DNA of 64,000 nt, from the NCBI GenBank assembly GCA_947488235.1, contig CANLAQ010000001.1, positions 48,812 to 112,811 of the forward strand. The letters run 5' to 3'. The stretch is from Flavobacteriales bacterium. Its GTDB lineage: Bacteria > Bacteroidota > Bacteroidia > Flavobacteriales_D > Crocinitomicaceae. A model generated the notes under the pieces. The model did not search any database, had not been told where the DNA came from, and saw only the letters and a program-made list of their open reading frames with translations. The translations under genes were made by a program, and so were the position numbers. Positions 17,057 through 29,006 of this stretch are shown piece after piece. The stretch's first letter is position 1, and each line of letters starts with the position of its first letter.

Positions 17057-19441
17057 ATGAAAAATACCATCAAATTATTACTTGTTTTAGCCTTGACTTT
17101 TAGTGGAAATACTCTTTTTTCACAGGGATGTTTTAATGCTAATTTCTCCGATAATTCCTTTTTAAATTGGCAGGGCTTTACCGGTAATTGTTGTGGAATT
17201 AACACCCCTAATGTTGGAATTGTCCCAGGTCAGCACACCATAATGACAGGAACAGGAGTTGATCCTTGGGCATGTACACCAATAACGGTAGTTGCACCAG
17301 GAGAAACTTACTCAGCCATGCTGGGAAACAGCGCTACAGGTGCTCAAGCAGAACGATTGCGTTATGTTTTCAATATCACGCCTTCATCCAACATGATTAT
17401 TTTTAAATACGCTGTGGTTCTTCAAGACCCTGGACATACCATCGCACAACAACCGCGTTTTGAAGCGCAACTAAGTGATACCGCAGGAAATCCGATTCCT
17501 TGTACTTTCTATCAAGTTACAGCCGGAAGTGGTATACCAGGTTTTCAAGCTTGTGGTCAAATTCGCTCAAAAGACTGGACCACTATTGGTGTAAATGTTT
17601 CTGCCTATTTGGGTCAACAAATTATTCTTGATGTCGCTACTGGTGATTGTTCTTTAACGGGTCATTTTGGTTATGCTTATGTAGTTGCTGATTGCGCTTC
17701 ACTTTACATTGAATCAAGATATTGTGAAAACAGTTTATCTCAAACTGTTGAATTAGAAGCTCCTGAGGGATTTGCTAATTATGAATGGACTGACAGTACT
17801 GGAGCAGTTGTTGGAAATGGTCAAATCATTTCGTTAAACACCACCAACCAACAAATAATTACATGTGCTATTACTTCCGTTAATGGATGTACAGCTACCT
17901 TATCTACAGAGATTTTACCTTCGAATGTTGTGGCACTTTATACTATGGATTCTGTTTGTGCAGGTGGAGTAATTGACTTAAACAACATTTCAGTATTTAC
18001 CAACGCCATCCAAGATACAGTAACATGGAGTTCTTCTGATGGTTATTCAGTTCTTGGAAACACCTTTAGTCATACCTTCCCTGGTCCTGGCGATTACACC
18101 GTTCAGATGATTGTAGAGTCAGATGCTGATTGTCAAGACACAGTAACCAATACCATACATGTTTATGATATTCCAGTCTCAGATTTTAATTTTGCAAATG
18201 TTTGTCTTGGAGAGGAAGCTCAATTGAATGCTACTAGTACTATTGCATCTTTAGACTCCTTATCTAATTTATGGTTGATCAATGTTCAAGACACCTTACT
18301 TGGAGATACTACATTTTATGATTTTACGCAACCAGGCTTTTATAATATCGATTTAATAACTACTTCACAATTTGGATGTGCTGATACGAGTTCGCAATCC
18401 ATAACTGTATTTAATAATCCAACGGCCAACTTTACTTTCACAGAACAGTGTATTGATGTTGCTGTGCCATTCACCAATACTACTTCAAATGTTTCCCCAA
18501 TCACCTCCTTTGTATGGTATCAAAATGGAACATTTTTAGATACTACTATCAATATAAGTTACCTATATAATGCTCCGGGATTAAATACCATGACATTAAT
18601 AGCATTGGATAGTTTTCCTAATAATGTGGTTTGTGATGACACCTTAACCTTAACTTTATTTGTTCATGACAATCCTGTTTTAGCTTATGCAGCAGATACA
18701 GTGCTTTGTGAGGATGTTCCTTTTGCCATAACCTCTAGTTCTACTGTTACTACAACTGAAGTACTCAGTTATAACTGGACCACTGGTGGAAATTCAATTG
18801 GAACGAATAGCAATTTGAACTATGTAATCACCACTCCAGGTATCAGTCCAATTAATTATACTGCTACAACTGCCTTTGGATGTGCTACAGATACCACTTT
18901 CAATTTGTATGTGATGACGACTCCAAATGAACCTATACTCTCTATAACAACTCCAGATTGTCCAGGTGATCCGATCTTTATTACTGCGTTAGGAGAATCC
19001 AATTCAACGATTAATTGGTCCGGACCAAATAATTTTACTTCTACTTCATTTAATGTAATGATGCCAATTACCCAAACAGGAATGGGTGCCTATATTTCCT
19101 ACCTTGTTTCTCAATATGGTTGTATTTCAGACACTGCTTCCATAGTGGCAGATATTGCTAACATTGGAACCTTAAACGATTTTGATTTCCCGAATGTAAT
19201 TACAGCAAATAACGATAACACGAACGATGTTTTAGATTTGAAATCTTATTTCTCAACCTGTGATGCTTATACTTGTTATATATTTAACAGATGGGGACAG
19301 TTGTTATTTGAGCAAGGTCAAGATACACCACAATTTATGGGTAAAAATCAAGACGGCGAAGAATTAGTACCGGGGGTATATTTCTACAAATTAGTTTTTC
19401 AAGATTTTGAAAAACAAGGATATATCCATGTAATTAGATAA
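17057..19441 (+). CDS. PKD-domain protein with CHU/gliding-type C-terminal (T9SS) domain
   Basis: Signal peptide, repeated PKD-like FxFxxxC motifs, C-terminal CYIFNRWGQLLFEQ..GVYFYKL. Confidence 0.8.
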   Translation: MKNTIKLLLVLALTFSGNTLFSQGCFNANFSDNSFLNWQGFTGNCCGINTPNVGIVPGQHTIMTGTGVDPWACTPITVVAPGETYSAMLGNSATGAQAERLRYVFNITPSSNMIIFKYAVVLQDPGHTIAQQPRFEAQLSDTAGNPIPCTFYQVTAGSGIPGFQACGQIRSKDWTTIGVNVSAYLGQQIILDVATGDCSLTGHFGYAYVVADCASLYIESRYCENSLSQTVELEAPEGFANYEWTDSTGAVVGNGQIISLNTTNQQIITCAITSVNGCTATLSTEILPSNVVALYTMDSVCAGGVIDLNNISVFTNAIQDTVTWSSSDGYSVLGNTFSHTFPGPGDYTVQMIVESDADCQDTVTNTIHVYDIPVSDFNFANVCLGEEAQLNATSTIASLDSLSNLWLINVQDTLLGDTTFYDFTQPGFYNIDLITTSQFGCADTSSQSITVFNNPTANFTFTEQCIDVAVPFTNTTSNVSPITSFVWYQNGTFLDTTINISYLYNAPGLNTMTLIALDSFPNNVVCDDTLTLTLFVHDNPVLAYAADTVLCEDVPFAITSSSTVTTTEVLSYNWTTGGNSIGTNSNLNYVITTPGISPINYTATTAFGCATDTTFNLYVMTTPNEPILSITTPDCPGDPIFITALGESNSTINWSGPNNFTSTSFNVMMPITQTGMGAYISYLVSQYGCISDTASIVADIANIGTLNDFDFPNVITANNDNTNDVLDLKSYFSTCDAYTCYIFNRWGQLLFEQGQDTPQFMGKNQDGEELVPGVYFYKLVFQDFEKQGYIHVIR

Positions 19442-19465
19442 GCTCATTACAATTTGATATTAAAT

Positions 19466-19498
19466 AAAAAAGGAGCAATTTAACTTGCTCCTTTTTTA
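19466..19498 (+). terminator. Rho-independent terminator (possibly bidirectional)
   Basis: aaaaaaGGAGCAAtttaacTTGCTCCttttttat. Confidence 0.85.
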
Positions 19499-19520
19499 TG
19501 CTTTATATTTTGGCTTATCT

Positions 19521-20042
19521 TTAAAAAAGAGTCTGAAGCTCCTCTTTAAGAAATTCTACTGCGATTTCAGCAGGCAATACCCCTACTTCACTGGTTAAAT
19601 TTAATATTGCTGCACTCAGCATCATTGCATTTGAATCAGCAGCCAAAGAACCGCTAGCAACATTAATTAGTTTGATGGTTTCTTCTTTTGCATCCTTTAG
19701 CATTTTCCATCCTTTAGGTGAAATAAACATTTGTTGGGCGACATTATGTTCATACTCATCGCGAATTGTTTTTAATAAAAGCGCTTGAAAGGCAACACTT
19801 CCCATAGCAGGTTGTTGCATGCGCATAATCAAACTATTGGGATGAATGCGTTCTAAAAACAAAATAGCGCGCTGATAAGCATCGGCTCGATTGGGAAGAA
19901 AGAACTCTTGTCTCTGTTTTTTTAATTCCGAGAAAAGTATTCTATCTTGATCTGTCTTAGTTTTCTTGATAAATATAACTACGACATAAACAAGTGCTCC
20001 TGTAGAAATAAGCAATGCAATTAAGTAAGTAAGGTCTTTCAT
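19521..20042 (-). CDS. conserved hypothetical protein with N-terminal TM helix
   Basis: 173 aa ORF; TAnnTTTG box (CAAATATA on + strand at 20059) upstream. Confidence 0.65.
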   Translation of the reverse strand: MKDLTYLIALLISTGALVYVVVIFIKKTKTDQDRILFSELKKQRQEFFLPNRADAYQRAILFLERIHPNSLIMRMQQPAMGSVAFQALLLKTIRDEYEHNVAQQMFISPKGWKMLKDAKEETIKLINVASGSLAADSNAMMLSAAILNLTSEVGVLPAEIAVEFLKEELQTLF

Positions 20043-20212
20043 AAATTAAACTTTGATGCAAATATAAACACCTCGCCAAATAAAATAGTGAATTTGCTAT
20101 TTAATCTTGTGCAACAGGACTCTTGCACATCAAAACTTATTTCTAGTTCTTAAGTACTGAATAATTTACATGCAAACACTTTTTTAATATCTTTACACTA
20201 ATAAAAATAAGC

Positions 20213-21664
20213 ATGACATCAATTATAATAGCCTGTGTACTCATTGCCTACTTTGGTGTATTATTAGCCATTGCCTATCTTACTTCTCGGAATGCAAGCG
20301 CTAATAGTTTTTTTACTGGCGACAAGAAAAGTCCATGGTATTTAGTTGCCTTCGGAATGATTGGAACATCCCTATCGGGCATTACATTCATTTCAGTTCC
20401 GGGTTCTGTTGGTGATGGAGGTTGGTATTATTATCAAATGGTGATTGGATTTTTTATCGGGTATTTCGTGGTTGCCTATGTCCTTTTACCTTTATATTAT
20501 AAATATAATCTGACCTCAATTTATCGTTATTTAGAGTATCGCTTAGGCTTCAGTGCCTATAAATGGGGTGCTGCTTACTTTATTTTATCAAGAACTTTAG
20601 GAGCAACAGTTAGATTATATCTTGTAATTAATGTACTACAGCTTTTTGTATTTGACCCTCTAGGAGTTCCTTTTTGGCTCGCAACGCTGCTAATAATTGG
20701 AATGATCATCGCGTATACTTTACAAGGTGGTGTGAAAACAATTGTTTGGACTGATACACTACAAACATTATTCATGCTTTTAGCTTTAGTTGTATGTATT
20801 TTTTCTATTCAGTCGGCTTTGCATTTGGAATGGTCTCAGATTTGGACTCAATTAGAAGCAAAAGACATGACGAAATTATGGAATACTGATCCACTCAAAA
20901 AAGACTTTTTTCTTAAACATATTATTGGGGGAGCATTTATTACGATTGCTATGACTGGAATGGATCAAGAAATGATGCAAAAAAACATCAGTGTCAAAAC
21001 ATTGAAAGATGCTCAAAAAAACATGGTGATCTTTAGTGTTGTTTTACTTTTCGTGAATGCGCTATTTCTATTCTTAGGGGGTATGTTGCACCTTTATGCA
21101 AAACAAAAAGGTCTTGACTTACTTCCAGATGATGTGTTCCCTACAATAGTTCAAAAACATCTTCCTTTTGGTATTTTCATTGTTTTCATTATTGGATTGA
21201 TTTCAGCTTTATTTCCTTCAGTAGATGGGGCAATAACCGCATTAACTTCTTCTTTCTGTATTGATATTTTAGGATTCGAAAGAAGAACAGATTTAAATGA
21301 AATGCAGCAGCGTAAATTGCGTAAAACAATCCATCTTTCTTTCGCCTTTGTATTCTTGTTATTGGTCTTCTATTTTAAATGGATGGATAGTAAAAGTATT
21401 GTTACTTTAATATTTCAAATTGCAAGTTATACTTATGGTCCTTTATTGGGATTGTTCTCGTTTGGCATCTTAACCAAAAGAGTGCTGAAAAACTATATGG
21501 TGCCTATTGTGTGCATTGCCGCTCCATTAATCTGCTACTTCATGAATTATTATGCAACGACCTTTAAAGACGGATATACCTTTGGACTAGAAATGTTAAT
21601 CATAAATGGAGCCATCACCTTCAGTTTACTATATTTCACCAGTTCAAAATCTATTAATAATTGA
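20213..21664 (+). CDS. sodium:solute symporter (SSS family)
   Basis: ~13 TM segments, GTSLSGITFISVPG, GMDQEMMQKN. Confidence 0.88.
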   Translation: MTSIIIACVLIAYFGVLLAIAYLTSRNASANSFFTGDKKSPWYLVAFGMIGTSLSGITFISVPGSVGDGGWYYYQMVIGFFIGYFVVAYVLLPLYYKYNLTSIYRYLEYRLGFSAYKWGAAYFILSRTLGATVRLYLVINVLQLFVFDPLGVPFWLATLLIIGMIIAYTLQGGVKTIVWTDTLQTLFMLLALVVCIFSIQSALHLEWSQIWTQLEAKDMTKLWNTDPLKKDFFLKHIIGGAFITIAMTGMDQEMMQKNISVKTLKDAQKNMVIFSVVLLFVNALFLFLGGMLHLYAKQKGLDLLPDDVFPTIVQKHLPFGIFIVFIIGLISALFPSVDGAITALTSSFCIDILGFERRTDLNEMQQRKLRKTIHLSFAFVFLLLVFYFKWMDSKSIVTLIFQIASYTYGPLLGLFSFGILTKRVLKNYMVPIVCIAAPLICYFMNYYATTFKDGYTFGLEMLIINGAITFSLLYFTSSKSINN

Positions 21665-21666
21665 TT

Positions 21667-22794
21667 ATGAAAATTAACTTATCAGATTCCGGACTTCATC
21701 TTTCCTGTGCGCCACTCAGTTTAACAAGACCTATTGGGAGTATACGCTGTGGAGTGTTTACCAATTCGGAACGATGGAATTTTATTTTTCCAGAAGCTCA
21801 AATTGGATTTGAAACTGAAGACTATCTTTCTTCTAAATTCAAAGCTTTAAAAGATGCCGTTGAAATTAATGGGAGTATCATTCCTAATGCTGAATTGGCT
21901 GCTGCTATTCTTCATTTAGAAGAAAATTCAACACTTTATTTAGGCGAGGAAACACTAGCTAAAAAAGGAACTGGAAATCAAAGGATTCAATATACAGGTA
22001 GCAAACCTTTACAATTTAAAAATTGGTGGAACCTACTATCCATAAATGGTGATGCCATAAAAAATGATTTTGAATTGCTCAGAGCATCTACTCATTCGAA
22101 TGATTTATCATCAAGTAATTCGGTTATTGGATCCTCGGAATTGATAATTGTAGAAGATGGTGCAACAATTGAGGGCTGTATTTTTAATACCAATGATGGA
22201 CCAATATATATTGGAAAAGGAGTGGAAATTATGGAAGGCTCTTGTATTCGTGGACCATTTGCGGCCTGTGAAAATAGTGTTGTAAAGATGGCTTCTAAAA
22301 TTTACGGTCCAACTACCATTGGTCCTTATTCTAAAGTTGGGGGTGAATTAAATAATGTTATTTTTCAATCCTATTCTAATAAGGCCCACGATGGTTTTTT
22401 AGGGAATTCATGTATAGGTGAATGGTGCAATCTTGGCGCAGACAGTAATAATTCGAATCTTAAAAATAATTATGGTTTGGTCTCGATTTATGACTACGCT
22501 GCAAAAGACATGATTTCAACTGGATTACAATTTTTAGGATTTTGCATGGGAGATCATTCAAAATGCGGCATCAACACCATGTTCAATACTGGAACTATAA
22601 TTGGCGTTTCCTGTAATCTCTTTGGACCAGGATTTTTCCCTAAACATATCCCTTCCTTTTCATGGGGAGCGCCTGATAATTTAATTCCCTACAAAATGGA
22701 TAAAGCCGTGGAACATTCCAATAAGATGATGGAAAGAAGGAACACTAAGCTTCAAAAAGAAGATCTTGACATTCTTCAAGCAATTCAGGACTAA
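21667..22794 (+). CDS. GlmU-like sugar nucleotidyltransferase with left-handed beta-helix
   Basis: N-terminal LTRPIGSIRCG; hexapeptide-repeat C-terminal half. Confidence 0.75.
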   Translation: MKINLSDSGLHLSCAPLSLTRPIGSIRCGVFTNSERWNFIFPEAQIGFETEDYLSSKFKALKDAVEINGSIIPNAELAAAILHLEENSTLYLGEETLAKKGTGNQRIQYTGSKPLQFKNWWNLLSINGDAIKNDFELLRASTHSNDLSSSNSVIGSSELIIVEDGATIEGCIFNTNDGPIYIGKGVEIMEGSCIRGPFAACENSVVKMASKIYGPTTIGPYSKVGGELNNVIFQSYSNKAHDGFLGNSCIGEWCNLGADSNNSNLKNNYGLVSIYDYAAKDMISTGLQFLGFCMGDHSKCGINTMFNTGTIIGVSCNLFGPGFFPKHIPSFSWGAPDNLIPYKMDKAVEHSNKMMERRNTKLQKEDLDILQAIQD

Positions 22795-22797
22795 TAT

Positions 22798-24510
22798 TTA
22801 TTTGGTCTTAAAGAACTTTAAGATAGGCAGTTTCATATAACTAGGTTCAAAATAAGCACTGTGCTCATAAATAAAGTTGAGTTGAAGCGTTTCTGATTCT
22901 CTAAATTCTTGATTATTTTTTTTCTTCTCCTCATATAATTGTTTTAAAGAAGGATCATTGGCTAATATTTCAGCAATTTTATCAATGAATACATAACTCG
23001 AAAAATACTCCTTTTGCTGTAAATAAGAATCGAAAAAATTCCAGGAAAAATAGCTGTCTTCGGCTAAGGGTTCTAAAACAGAGCAAATAAAAAGTCTTTT
23101 GTTTTGCTGGGTTGAAATCACATAATCTCCGACAGAAACACCTCCAAGTATTAATTTTGAATCTACTTCAATCGTATGGTGTTTAAAATGTCCTTCATAA
23201 GGCTTAGTATAACTTTGAAATGATTTAATCTCAACATTTCGAAAATAATTTCGATCTAACCAAGTACTTCCTTTAATTATTCTTTCCAATACCACCTCAT
23301 TTTGTTTGAGACGATTAATAACCTCTAATTCTGATCCTTTCAATATATAAAAGTCAGGAATGCGAATGGAATCCTTGGGGAAATGAAGGTTGTAAAAAGG
23401 AATGTACTGTTCATACATCTGCTTTCTATCATAATTCAATCTTGGTAATTGCGTTACTGGATGTACTGGATAAGTAGCCTTATAACCTTTAAAAAGAATG
23501 GAATCTGCTACACTAGATAAGGTATAATTAAACTTGAAATATTCTTGTTGCTTTTGATATAAGACGGCATGCTCTCGCGCTAACTCAACCTTTTTTGAAT
23601 TTAATTTTAACCACAAATGCAATTCATTAATAAAGTCGTATGTTGATAGAACTCTTTCGGGAAATGGTTTTAACATGTGTGTTTCAACGGTAAAACTAAT
23701 AGAATTGAATAAGTTGGCATATCCCATCGCATAGCGCGGCAAATCATTAAAGGCAACAATTCCATCCTCAGGAGTCCTGCCTTTTAATTCCACATAAGGA
23801 TAAAGAGTTACTTTTTGATTCAATTCCGGCAAAAGCACTCCATAGGTTATTTCTTTAATACTGGGTGCCATGCGCTCTTTCATTGAAGAGATGTATGTTA
23901 AAGTATAGGTATAATCAGCACCATTTGAGACATGCGTATCGACAAAAACATCGGGGTCAAGTGCATGAAATATTTTAGCAAAAGTAAAAGAGTTTTGAGC
24001 ATCCATTTTAATAAAATCACGATTCAAATCGTAATTCCGAGCACTACCTCGAAAACCATAAACTTCTGGTCCATCTTGATTGGCTCTTGAAGTAGAATTT
24101 CTATTCAACATTCCACCGACATTGTAGGCTGGAATGATTGCTATTAATGGATCGTTTACATTTGGCTTTTCCTTCAATAAATTTAAAAGCCACATCGCAC
24201 TCGCATTTACACCATCTGGCTCTCCAGCATGAATAGCATTGTTTACTAAAAGCGTAGTTGATTTTCGAGCTTTTTGGAAGGTTTTAAGAGAATCCCCTGC
24301 CCCATTATAAATACATAAATAAATAGGGATTCCAGCATCCGAATTCCCCATATTATACAACTCAACAGATTTATTTTCCTTCGCACATTTCTTATAAAAT
24401 TCAATTAATTCAGCATATGAAGGTGAAGTATTCGACTTCCAATCAATGTCTTGAGCCTTACAATTAATACAAAGGTTCAGAAGTAAAATAAATATAAGGT
24501 AGTGTCTCAT
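22798..24510 (-). CDS. M14-family zinc carboxypeptidase
   Basis: [31 protein letters not shown]; start at MRHYLIF (signal peptide). Confidence 0.82.
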   Translation of the reverse strand: MRHYLIFILLLNLCINCKAQDIDWKSNTSPSYAELIEFYKKCAKENKSVELYNMGNSDAGIPIYLCIYNGAGDSLKTFQKARKSTTLLVNNAIHAGEPDGVNASAMWLLNLLKEKPNVNDPLIAIIPAYNVGGMLNRNSTSRANQDGPEVYGFRGSARNYDLNRDFIKMDAQNSFTFAKIFHALDPDVFVDTHVSNGADYTYTLTYISSMKERMAPSIKEITYGVLLPELNQKVTLYPYVELKGRTPEDGIVAFNDLPRYAMGYANLFNSISFTVETHMLKPFPERVLSTYDFINELHLWLKLNSKKVELAREHAVLYQKQQEYFKFNYTLSSVADSILFKGYKATYPVHPVTQLPRLNYDRKQMYEQYIPFYNLHFPKDSIRIPDFYILKGSELEVINRLKQNEVVLERIIKGSTWLDRNYFRNVEIKSFQSYTKPYEGHFKHHTIEVDSKLILGGVSVGDYVISTQQNKRLFICSVLEPLAEDSYFSWNFFDSYLQQKEYFSSYVFIDKIAEILANDPSLKQLYEEKKKNNQEFRESETLQLNFIYEHSAYFEPSYMKLPILKFFKTK

Positions 24511-24571
24511 AAAATTATATTTAGGCAGCAAAACTACACGAAATGTTCCTAAATCAATGTATTTTTGTAAA

Positions 24572-25261
24572 ATGAGAATTGATATCCTAAGTCTATTGCC
24601 TGAATTAATGCACAGTGCGTTTTCTGCTTCCATAATGAAAAGAGCGCAAGACAAAGGACTCGTGGAAATACACCTGCACAATATCAGAGATTATTCTGAT
24701 AACAAACATAAAAATGTAGATGATTATCAATATGGTGGCGGCGCTGGAATGGTAATGCGCATTGAGCCCATAGCGACCTTAATGGATAAATTAATGTCCG
24801 AAAGAAACTACGATGAAATTATTTTCATGACCCCCGATGGCGCTATATTAGAACAAGGAACTGTAAATTATTTATCCCTAAAAGGGAATGTAATGATTCT
24901 TTGTGGCCATTATAAAGGAGTTGATAATCGCATAAGAGAACACTATATCACCAAAGAGATTTCAATTGGATCCTATGTCTTATCCGGAGGCGAGTTGGCT
25001 GCAGCTGTTTTGGTAGATGGAATTGTTCGTCTAATACCTGGAGTTTTAAATGATGAGACATCTGCTTTAACAGATAGTTTTCAGGATGATTTATTAGCAC
25101 CTCCCGTTTATACAAGACCTCCTGTTTTTAAAGGATGGACCGTTCCGGAAGTATTACTTTCAGGAAATCAACAAAAAATTGATCAATGGCGTGAAGAGCA
25201 ATCCCTTGAACGCACAAAAATCAGAAGACCAGATCTAATAAAAAAGCAAAACGAAGCATAA
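24572..25261 (+). CDS. trmD: tRNA (guanine-N1)-methyltransferase
   Basis: [55 protein letters not shown]. Confidence 0.96.
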   Translation: MRIDILSLLPELMHSAFSASIMKRAQDKGLVEIHLHNIRDYSDNKHKNVDDYQYGGGAGMVMRIEPIATLMDKLMSERNYDEIIFMTPDGAILEQGTVNYLSLKGNVMILCGHYKGVDNRIREHYITKEISIGSYVLSGGELAAAVLVDGIVRLIPGVLNDETSALTDSFQDDLLAPPVYTRPPVFKGWTVPEVLLSGNQQKIDQWREEQSLERTKIRRPDLIKKQNEA

Positions 25262-25318
25262 AACCGAGCTTTTGATTGGATTTATTTGGTTAATTTTATC
25301 CCTTTAAAAACCAATACA

Positions 25319-26512
25319 ATGATTGAAATATCTGATAGACTGAATGCAATGGTTGAATCGGCAACTTTAGCCATGTCAAGAATTAGCCGTGAATTAAAAG
25401 CTCAAGGAAAAGATGTAATTTCTTTATCACTTGGAGAACCCGATTTTAACACCCCTCAATTCATCAAAGACGCTGCTCTTGAGGCAATGAATAATAATTT
25501 TACCCAATATACACCAGTACCAGGTTATGATGATTTAAGAGAAGCGATTTCTTTTAAATTCGAAAGAGACAATCATTTAAAATATTCCAAAGACCAAATT
25601 GTTGTTTCAACAGGTGCCAAGCAATCCATAGCAAATGTTGTTCTTAGTCTTATCAATCCAGGAGATGAAGTCATTATCCCTGCTCCTTATTGGGTTTCTT
25701 ATTTTGAAATAGTAAAAATGGCTGAGGGAATCCCAGTAGTTATTGAAGCGAATATTGATCAAAATTTTAAAATTACAGCGGAACAATTTGAAAATGCGAT
25801 CACCAGCAAAACAAAACTGATGATTTTCTCTACTCCATGCAATCCAACAGGGTCTGTATATTCAAAAGAAGAATTATCAAGTTTAGCAGATGTACTCAAA
25901 AGACACCAACAAGTAGTTGTTTTGTGTGATGAAATTTATGAGCATATTAATTTTATTGGTAAACACGAAAGTTTAGCCCAATTTGATGCCATTTATGATC
26001 AAGTTGTCACCGTCAATGGAGTGTCAAAAGCTTGGGCAATGACTGGATGGCGCTTAGGATATATAGGTGCATCAAAAAAAATTGCTGACGCTTGTAATAA
26101 AATTCAGGGACAATTTACTTCTGGAACTTGCTCTATAACTCAGAAAGCTGTTATTCCTGCTATGTATGCCGACCCAAGTGAATTAAATGAAATGGTGCAT
26201 GCCTTTCACAAGCGTAGGGATTTAGTGGTGAGTGCTTTAGAAACTATGCCAGGAGTAAGAAGTAATGTACCTGAAGGTGCTTTCTACTTATTTCCGGATG
26301 TATCGAGTTTCTTTGGAAAACAATATTTAGAATATAAAATTGAAGACGCTCAAGATCTATGTATGTATTTACTAAGTGAAGCGCAAATTGCTTTGGTAAG
26401 TGGTGAAGGCTTTGGTAGTCCTAATTGTATTCGTATATCTTATGCAGCATCTGAAGACACTTTAATCGAAGCAATGAAACGCATGAAAGAAGCGCTTGCA
26501 AAACTCAACTAA
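25319..26512 (+). CDS. PLP-dependent aspartate-type aminotransferase
   Basis: LGEPDFNTP, PCNPTGSVYSKEEL, SKAWAMTGWRLGY. Confidence 0.92.
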   Translation: MIEISDRLNAMVESATLAMSRISRELKAQGKDVISLSLGEPDFNTPQFIKDAALEAMNNNFTQYTPVPGYDDLREAISFKFERDNHLKYSKDQIVVSTGAKQSIANVVLSLINPGDEVIIPAPYWVSYFEIVKMAEGIPVVIEANIDQNFKITAEQFENAITSKTKLMIFSTPCNPTGSVYSKEELSSLADVLKRHQQVVVLCDEIYEHINFIGKHESLAQFDAIYDQVVTVNGVSKAWAMTGWRLGYIGASKKIADACNKIQGQFTSGTCSITQKAVIPAMYADPSELNEMVHAFHKRRDLVVSALETMPGVRSNVPEGAFYLFPDVSSFFGKQYLEYKIEDAQDLCMYLLSEAQIALVSGEGFGSPNCIRISYAASEDTLIEAMKRMKEALAKLN

Positions 26513-27502
26513 ATGAAATACGACAAAGCATTCGATAAATTCTCCTCCTTTCATGTTCTCGTGATAGGAGATGTAATGTTAGATGCTTACCGAATTGGTA
26601 AGGTAAGTAGAATAAGTCCTGAAGCTCCGGTTCCTGTAGTATTGCTTGAAGAAGAAGACAATAGAATTGGTGGCGCTGGAAATGTTGCATTAAATCTTAT
26701 AGCGCTTGGTGCCAAAGCAACTGTTTGTTCTATCATTGGAGATGACGAGGCAGGAAAGACCTTGATTCAATTATTTGAAAAAAATACCATTTCTACAAAA
26801 GGTATTAAAGCAAGTAAAAATAGGAAAACAACGGTTAAAACTCGTGTAATTGCCAATCATCAGCAGCTGCTTAGAATTGATGCCGAATCAACTGAAGCCA
26901 TCAATGATGAAGATTCAAAAATGCTTTTAAGGCACATCACTGATTTGATTCATGAAGGCGTTGATGCTATTATATTTGAAGATTACAATAAGGGTATCTT
27001 AAGTGAAAATACGATTGGGAAAATAATTTCGTTGGCCAAAGAACATCATATACCCACTTGTGTTGATCCGAAAAAAGATAATTTTCTTTCGTATAAAGGA
27101 GTGGATTTATTCAAACCGAACCTTAAAGAATTAAAGGAAGGATTGAATATTGATTTTGATTTTAATAAAGATGCTCCTGAATTTCTTAATGCAGTCAAGT
27201 CGTTAGAAGAGATTCTTCAAAATAACATTTCACTTATTACACTTTCTGAAAACGGTGTTTTTATAAAAAATGCAACTGCGCAACATTTTCTTCCTGCACA
27301 CATCAGAAATATTAGTGATGTCAGTGGCGCTGGAGATACCGTAATTTCTGTTGCTTGTCTTTGCTTGCTGGCAGAATTGCCTATTGAAGACATTGCAGCT
27401 ATTTCAAACATTGCGGGTGGTATGGTCTGTGAATACTCAGGAGTGGTGAGTATTAAAAAAGAATCATTATTGAATGAAATTCACGAACTTTTAGGTGAAT
27501 AA
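26513..27502 (+). CDS. PfkB-family heptose-7-phosphate kinase (RfaE1/HldE kinase-like)
   Basis: GDVMLDAYRIGKVSRISPEAPVPVV, GGAGNVALNL, DVSGAGDTVIS. Confidence 0.85.
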   Translation: MKYDKAFDKFSSFHVLVIGDVMLDAYRIGKVSRISPEAPVPVVLLEEEDNRIGGAGNVALNLIALGAKATVCSIIGDDEAGKTLIQLFEKNTISTKGIKASKNRKTTVKTRVIANHQQLLRIDAESTEAINDEDSKMLLRHITDLIHEGVDAIIFEDYNKGILSENTIGKIISLAKEHHIPTCVDPKKDNFLSYKGVDLFKPNLKELKEGLNIDFDFNKDAPEFLNAVKSLEEILQNNISLITLSENGVFIKNATAQHFLPAHIRNISDVSGAGDTVISVACLCLLAELPIEDIAAISNIAGGMVCEYSGVVSIKKESLLNEIHELLGE

Positions 27503-27519
27503 AATGTTGGAAGTATAGT

Positions 27520-28251
27520 ATGGAACAAAAAATAGTTAAGCCTTATTATTCGGAAGATAAAAGCAAAAAAGAAGAAGTTGCAGAAATGTTTAATAATATA
27601 TCTGTTAACTACGATTTTCTGAATCACTTTTTATCTTTAGGAATAGATCATATTTGGAGAAGAAAAGCAATTCATCAGTTAAAAGAAATAGAACCAAAAA
27701 AAATCCTTGATATTGCAACGGGTACAGGTGACTTCGCCATTGCTGCCCTAAAATTAAATCCTTCTGAAATTGTTGGACTTGATATATCATCAGGTATGTT
27801 AGAGGTTGGTAAAAAGAAAATGGTTCACAAGAAAATTGACCATATTATTAATATGCAGCTGGGTGATTCTGAGAGTATTCCTTTTAAAACCGATTATTTT
27901 GATGCCTTAACAGTTGGTTTTGGCGTACGGAATTTTGAAAATTTAGAAAAAGGTTTATCTGAAATGCTTAGAGTAGTTCGAAAAGATGGTAAAATTGTCA
28001 TATTAGAATTTTCGAAACCAAAGTACTTCCCGATTAAACAATTGTTTACTTTTTACTCTAAATATTTTATACCATTTTTTGGAAAAAGAATCTCAAAAGA
28101 TGCAAAAGCATATAGTTATCTTCCAGAAAGTGTCGCTGCATTTCCTGAAGGAAAAGGATTTGAAGATATTTTAAGGAACTTAGGATATAGAGAGGTGAAA
28201 TCCAAATTGGTGAGCGGTGGTATAGCTTCCATATATAGTGGAATAAAATAA
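27520..28251 (+). CDS. ubiE: demethylmenaquinone/ubiquinone methyltransferase
   Basis: ATGTGDFAIAA, YDFLNHFLSLGIDHIWRRKAI, GFGVRNFENLEKGL. Confidence 0.94.
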   Translation: MEQKIVKPYYSEDKSKKEEVAEMFNNISVNYDFLNHFLSLGIDHIWRRKAIHQLKEIEPKKILDIATGTGDFAIAALKLNPSEIVGLDISSGMLEVGKKKMVHKKIDHIINMQLGDSESIPFKTDYFDALTVGFGVRNFENLEKGLSEMLRVVRKDGKIVILEFSKPKYFPIKQLFTFYSKYFIPFFGKRISKDAKAYSYLPESVAAFPEGKGFEDILRNLGYREVKSKLVSGGIASIYSGIK

Positions 28252-28292
28252 AATTGCAACTTTCAAGTTAGGATATCGTTTTCAAAATAGAT

Positions 28293-29006
28293 ATGAAAAA
28301 ACATTTGTCTTTCCTCTTATTGATTTTACTGCCGATAATGGCTAATAGTCAGCGCTTTAGGCAAGAAAGATATAAGAATTTTGATAAACGATTATTTCAT
28401 TTTGGTTTTATGCTAGGCTATAACAAATCAGATTTCACTGTTTATCAAGATGTAGATGCTTATGCAAAATATGGATTAAAGACTTTGTCGAATGAAGGTC
28501 AACCAGGTGGACAACTAGGAATTTTGACCACTATGCGACTGGGGACACCCGTTTTAAGGTTGCGTTTTATCCCTACCCTTTCCTTTCAAGAACGACTTTT
28601 AACCTATAGCTTTATTGATCCAAATGGTGGTAAAGATAAAATCAATGAAGAAAGGGTAAATTCAACCAATCTTGATTTCCCTCTGATGTTACAATTTAGA
28701 ACAAAACGCTATAATAATTTCACCGCCTACACCCTACTTGGAGCTCAATACTCGCTCGATCTTCAGTCACAAGAAAAAGCATCCCAAAATTATATTGATC
28801 CTTATGTGAAAATTAAAAGAAGTGATTTTCAAGGTCAAATTGGCGGTGGTGTTGAATTCTTTGCGCCTTATTTTAAGTTTGGACTTGAATTAAAATATTC
28901 CCAAGGAATATCGAATAGTTTTATTCAAGACAATACTTTCGTTGCCAAACCAATTAATTCACTTTTCAATAAGGTATGGTCTGTTTCCATTATCTTTGAA
29001 GGATGA
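28293..29006 (+). CDS. porT: PorT-family outer membrane protein (type IX secretion)
   Basis: Signal peptide, beta-barrel-like; directly downstream of ubiE, a frequent Bacteroidetes arrangement. Confidence 0.75.
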   Translation: MKKHLSFLLLILLPIMANSQRFRQERYKNFDKRLFHFGFMLGYNKSDFTVYQDVDAYAKYGLKTLSNEGQPGGQLGILTTMRLGTPVLRLRFIPTLSFQERLLTYSFIDPNGGKDKINEERVNSTNLDFPLMLQFRTKRYNNFTAYTLLGAQYSLDLQSQEKASQNYIDPYVKIKRSDFQGQIGGGVEFFAPYFKFGLELKYSQGISNSFIQDNTFVAKPINSLFNKVWSVSIIFEG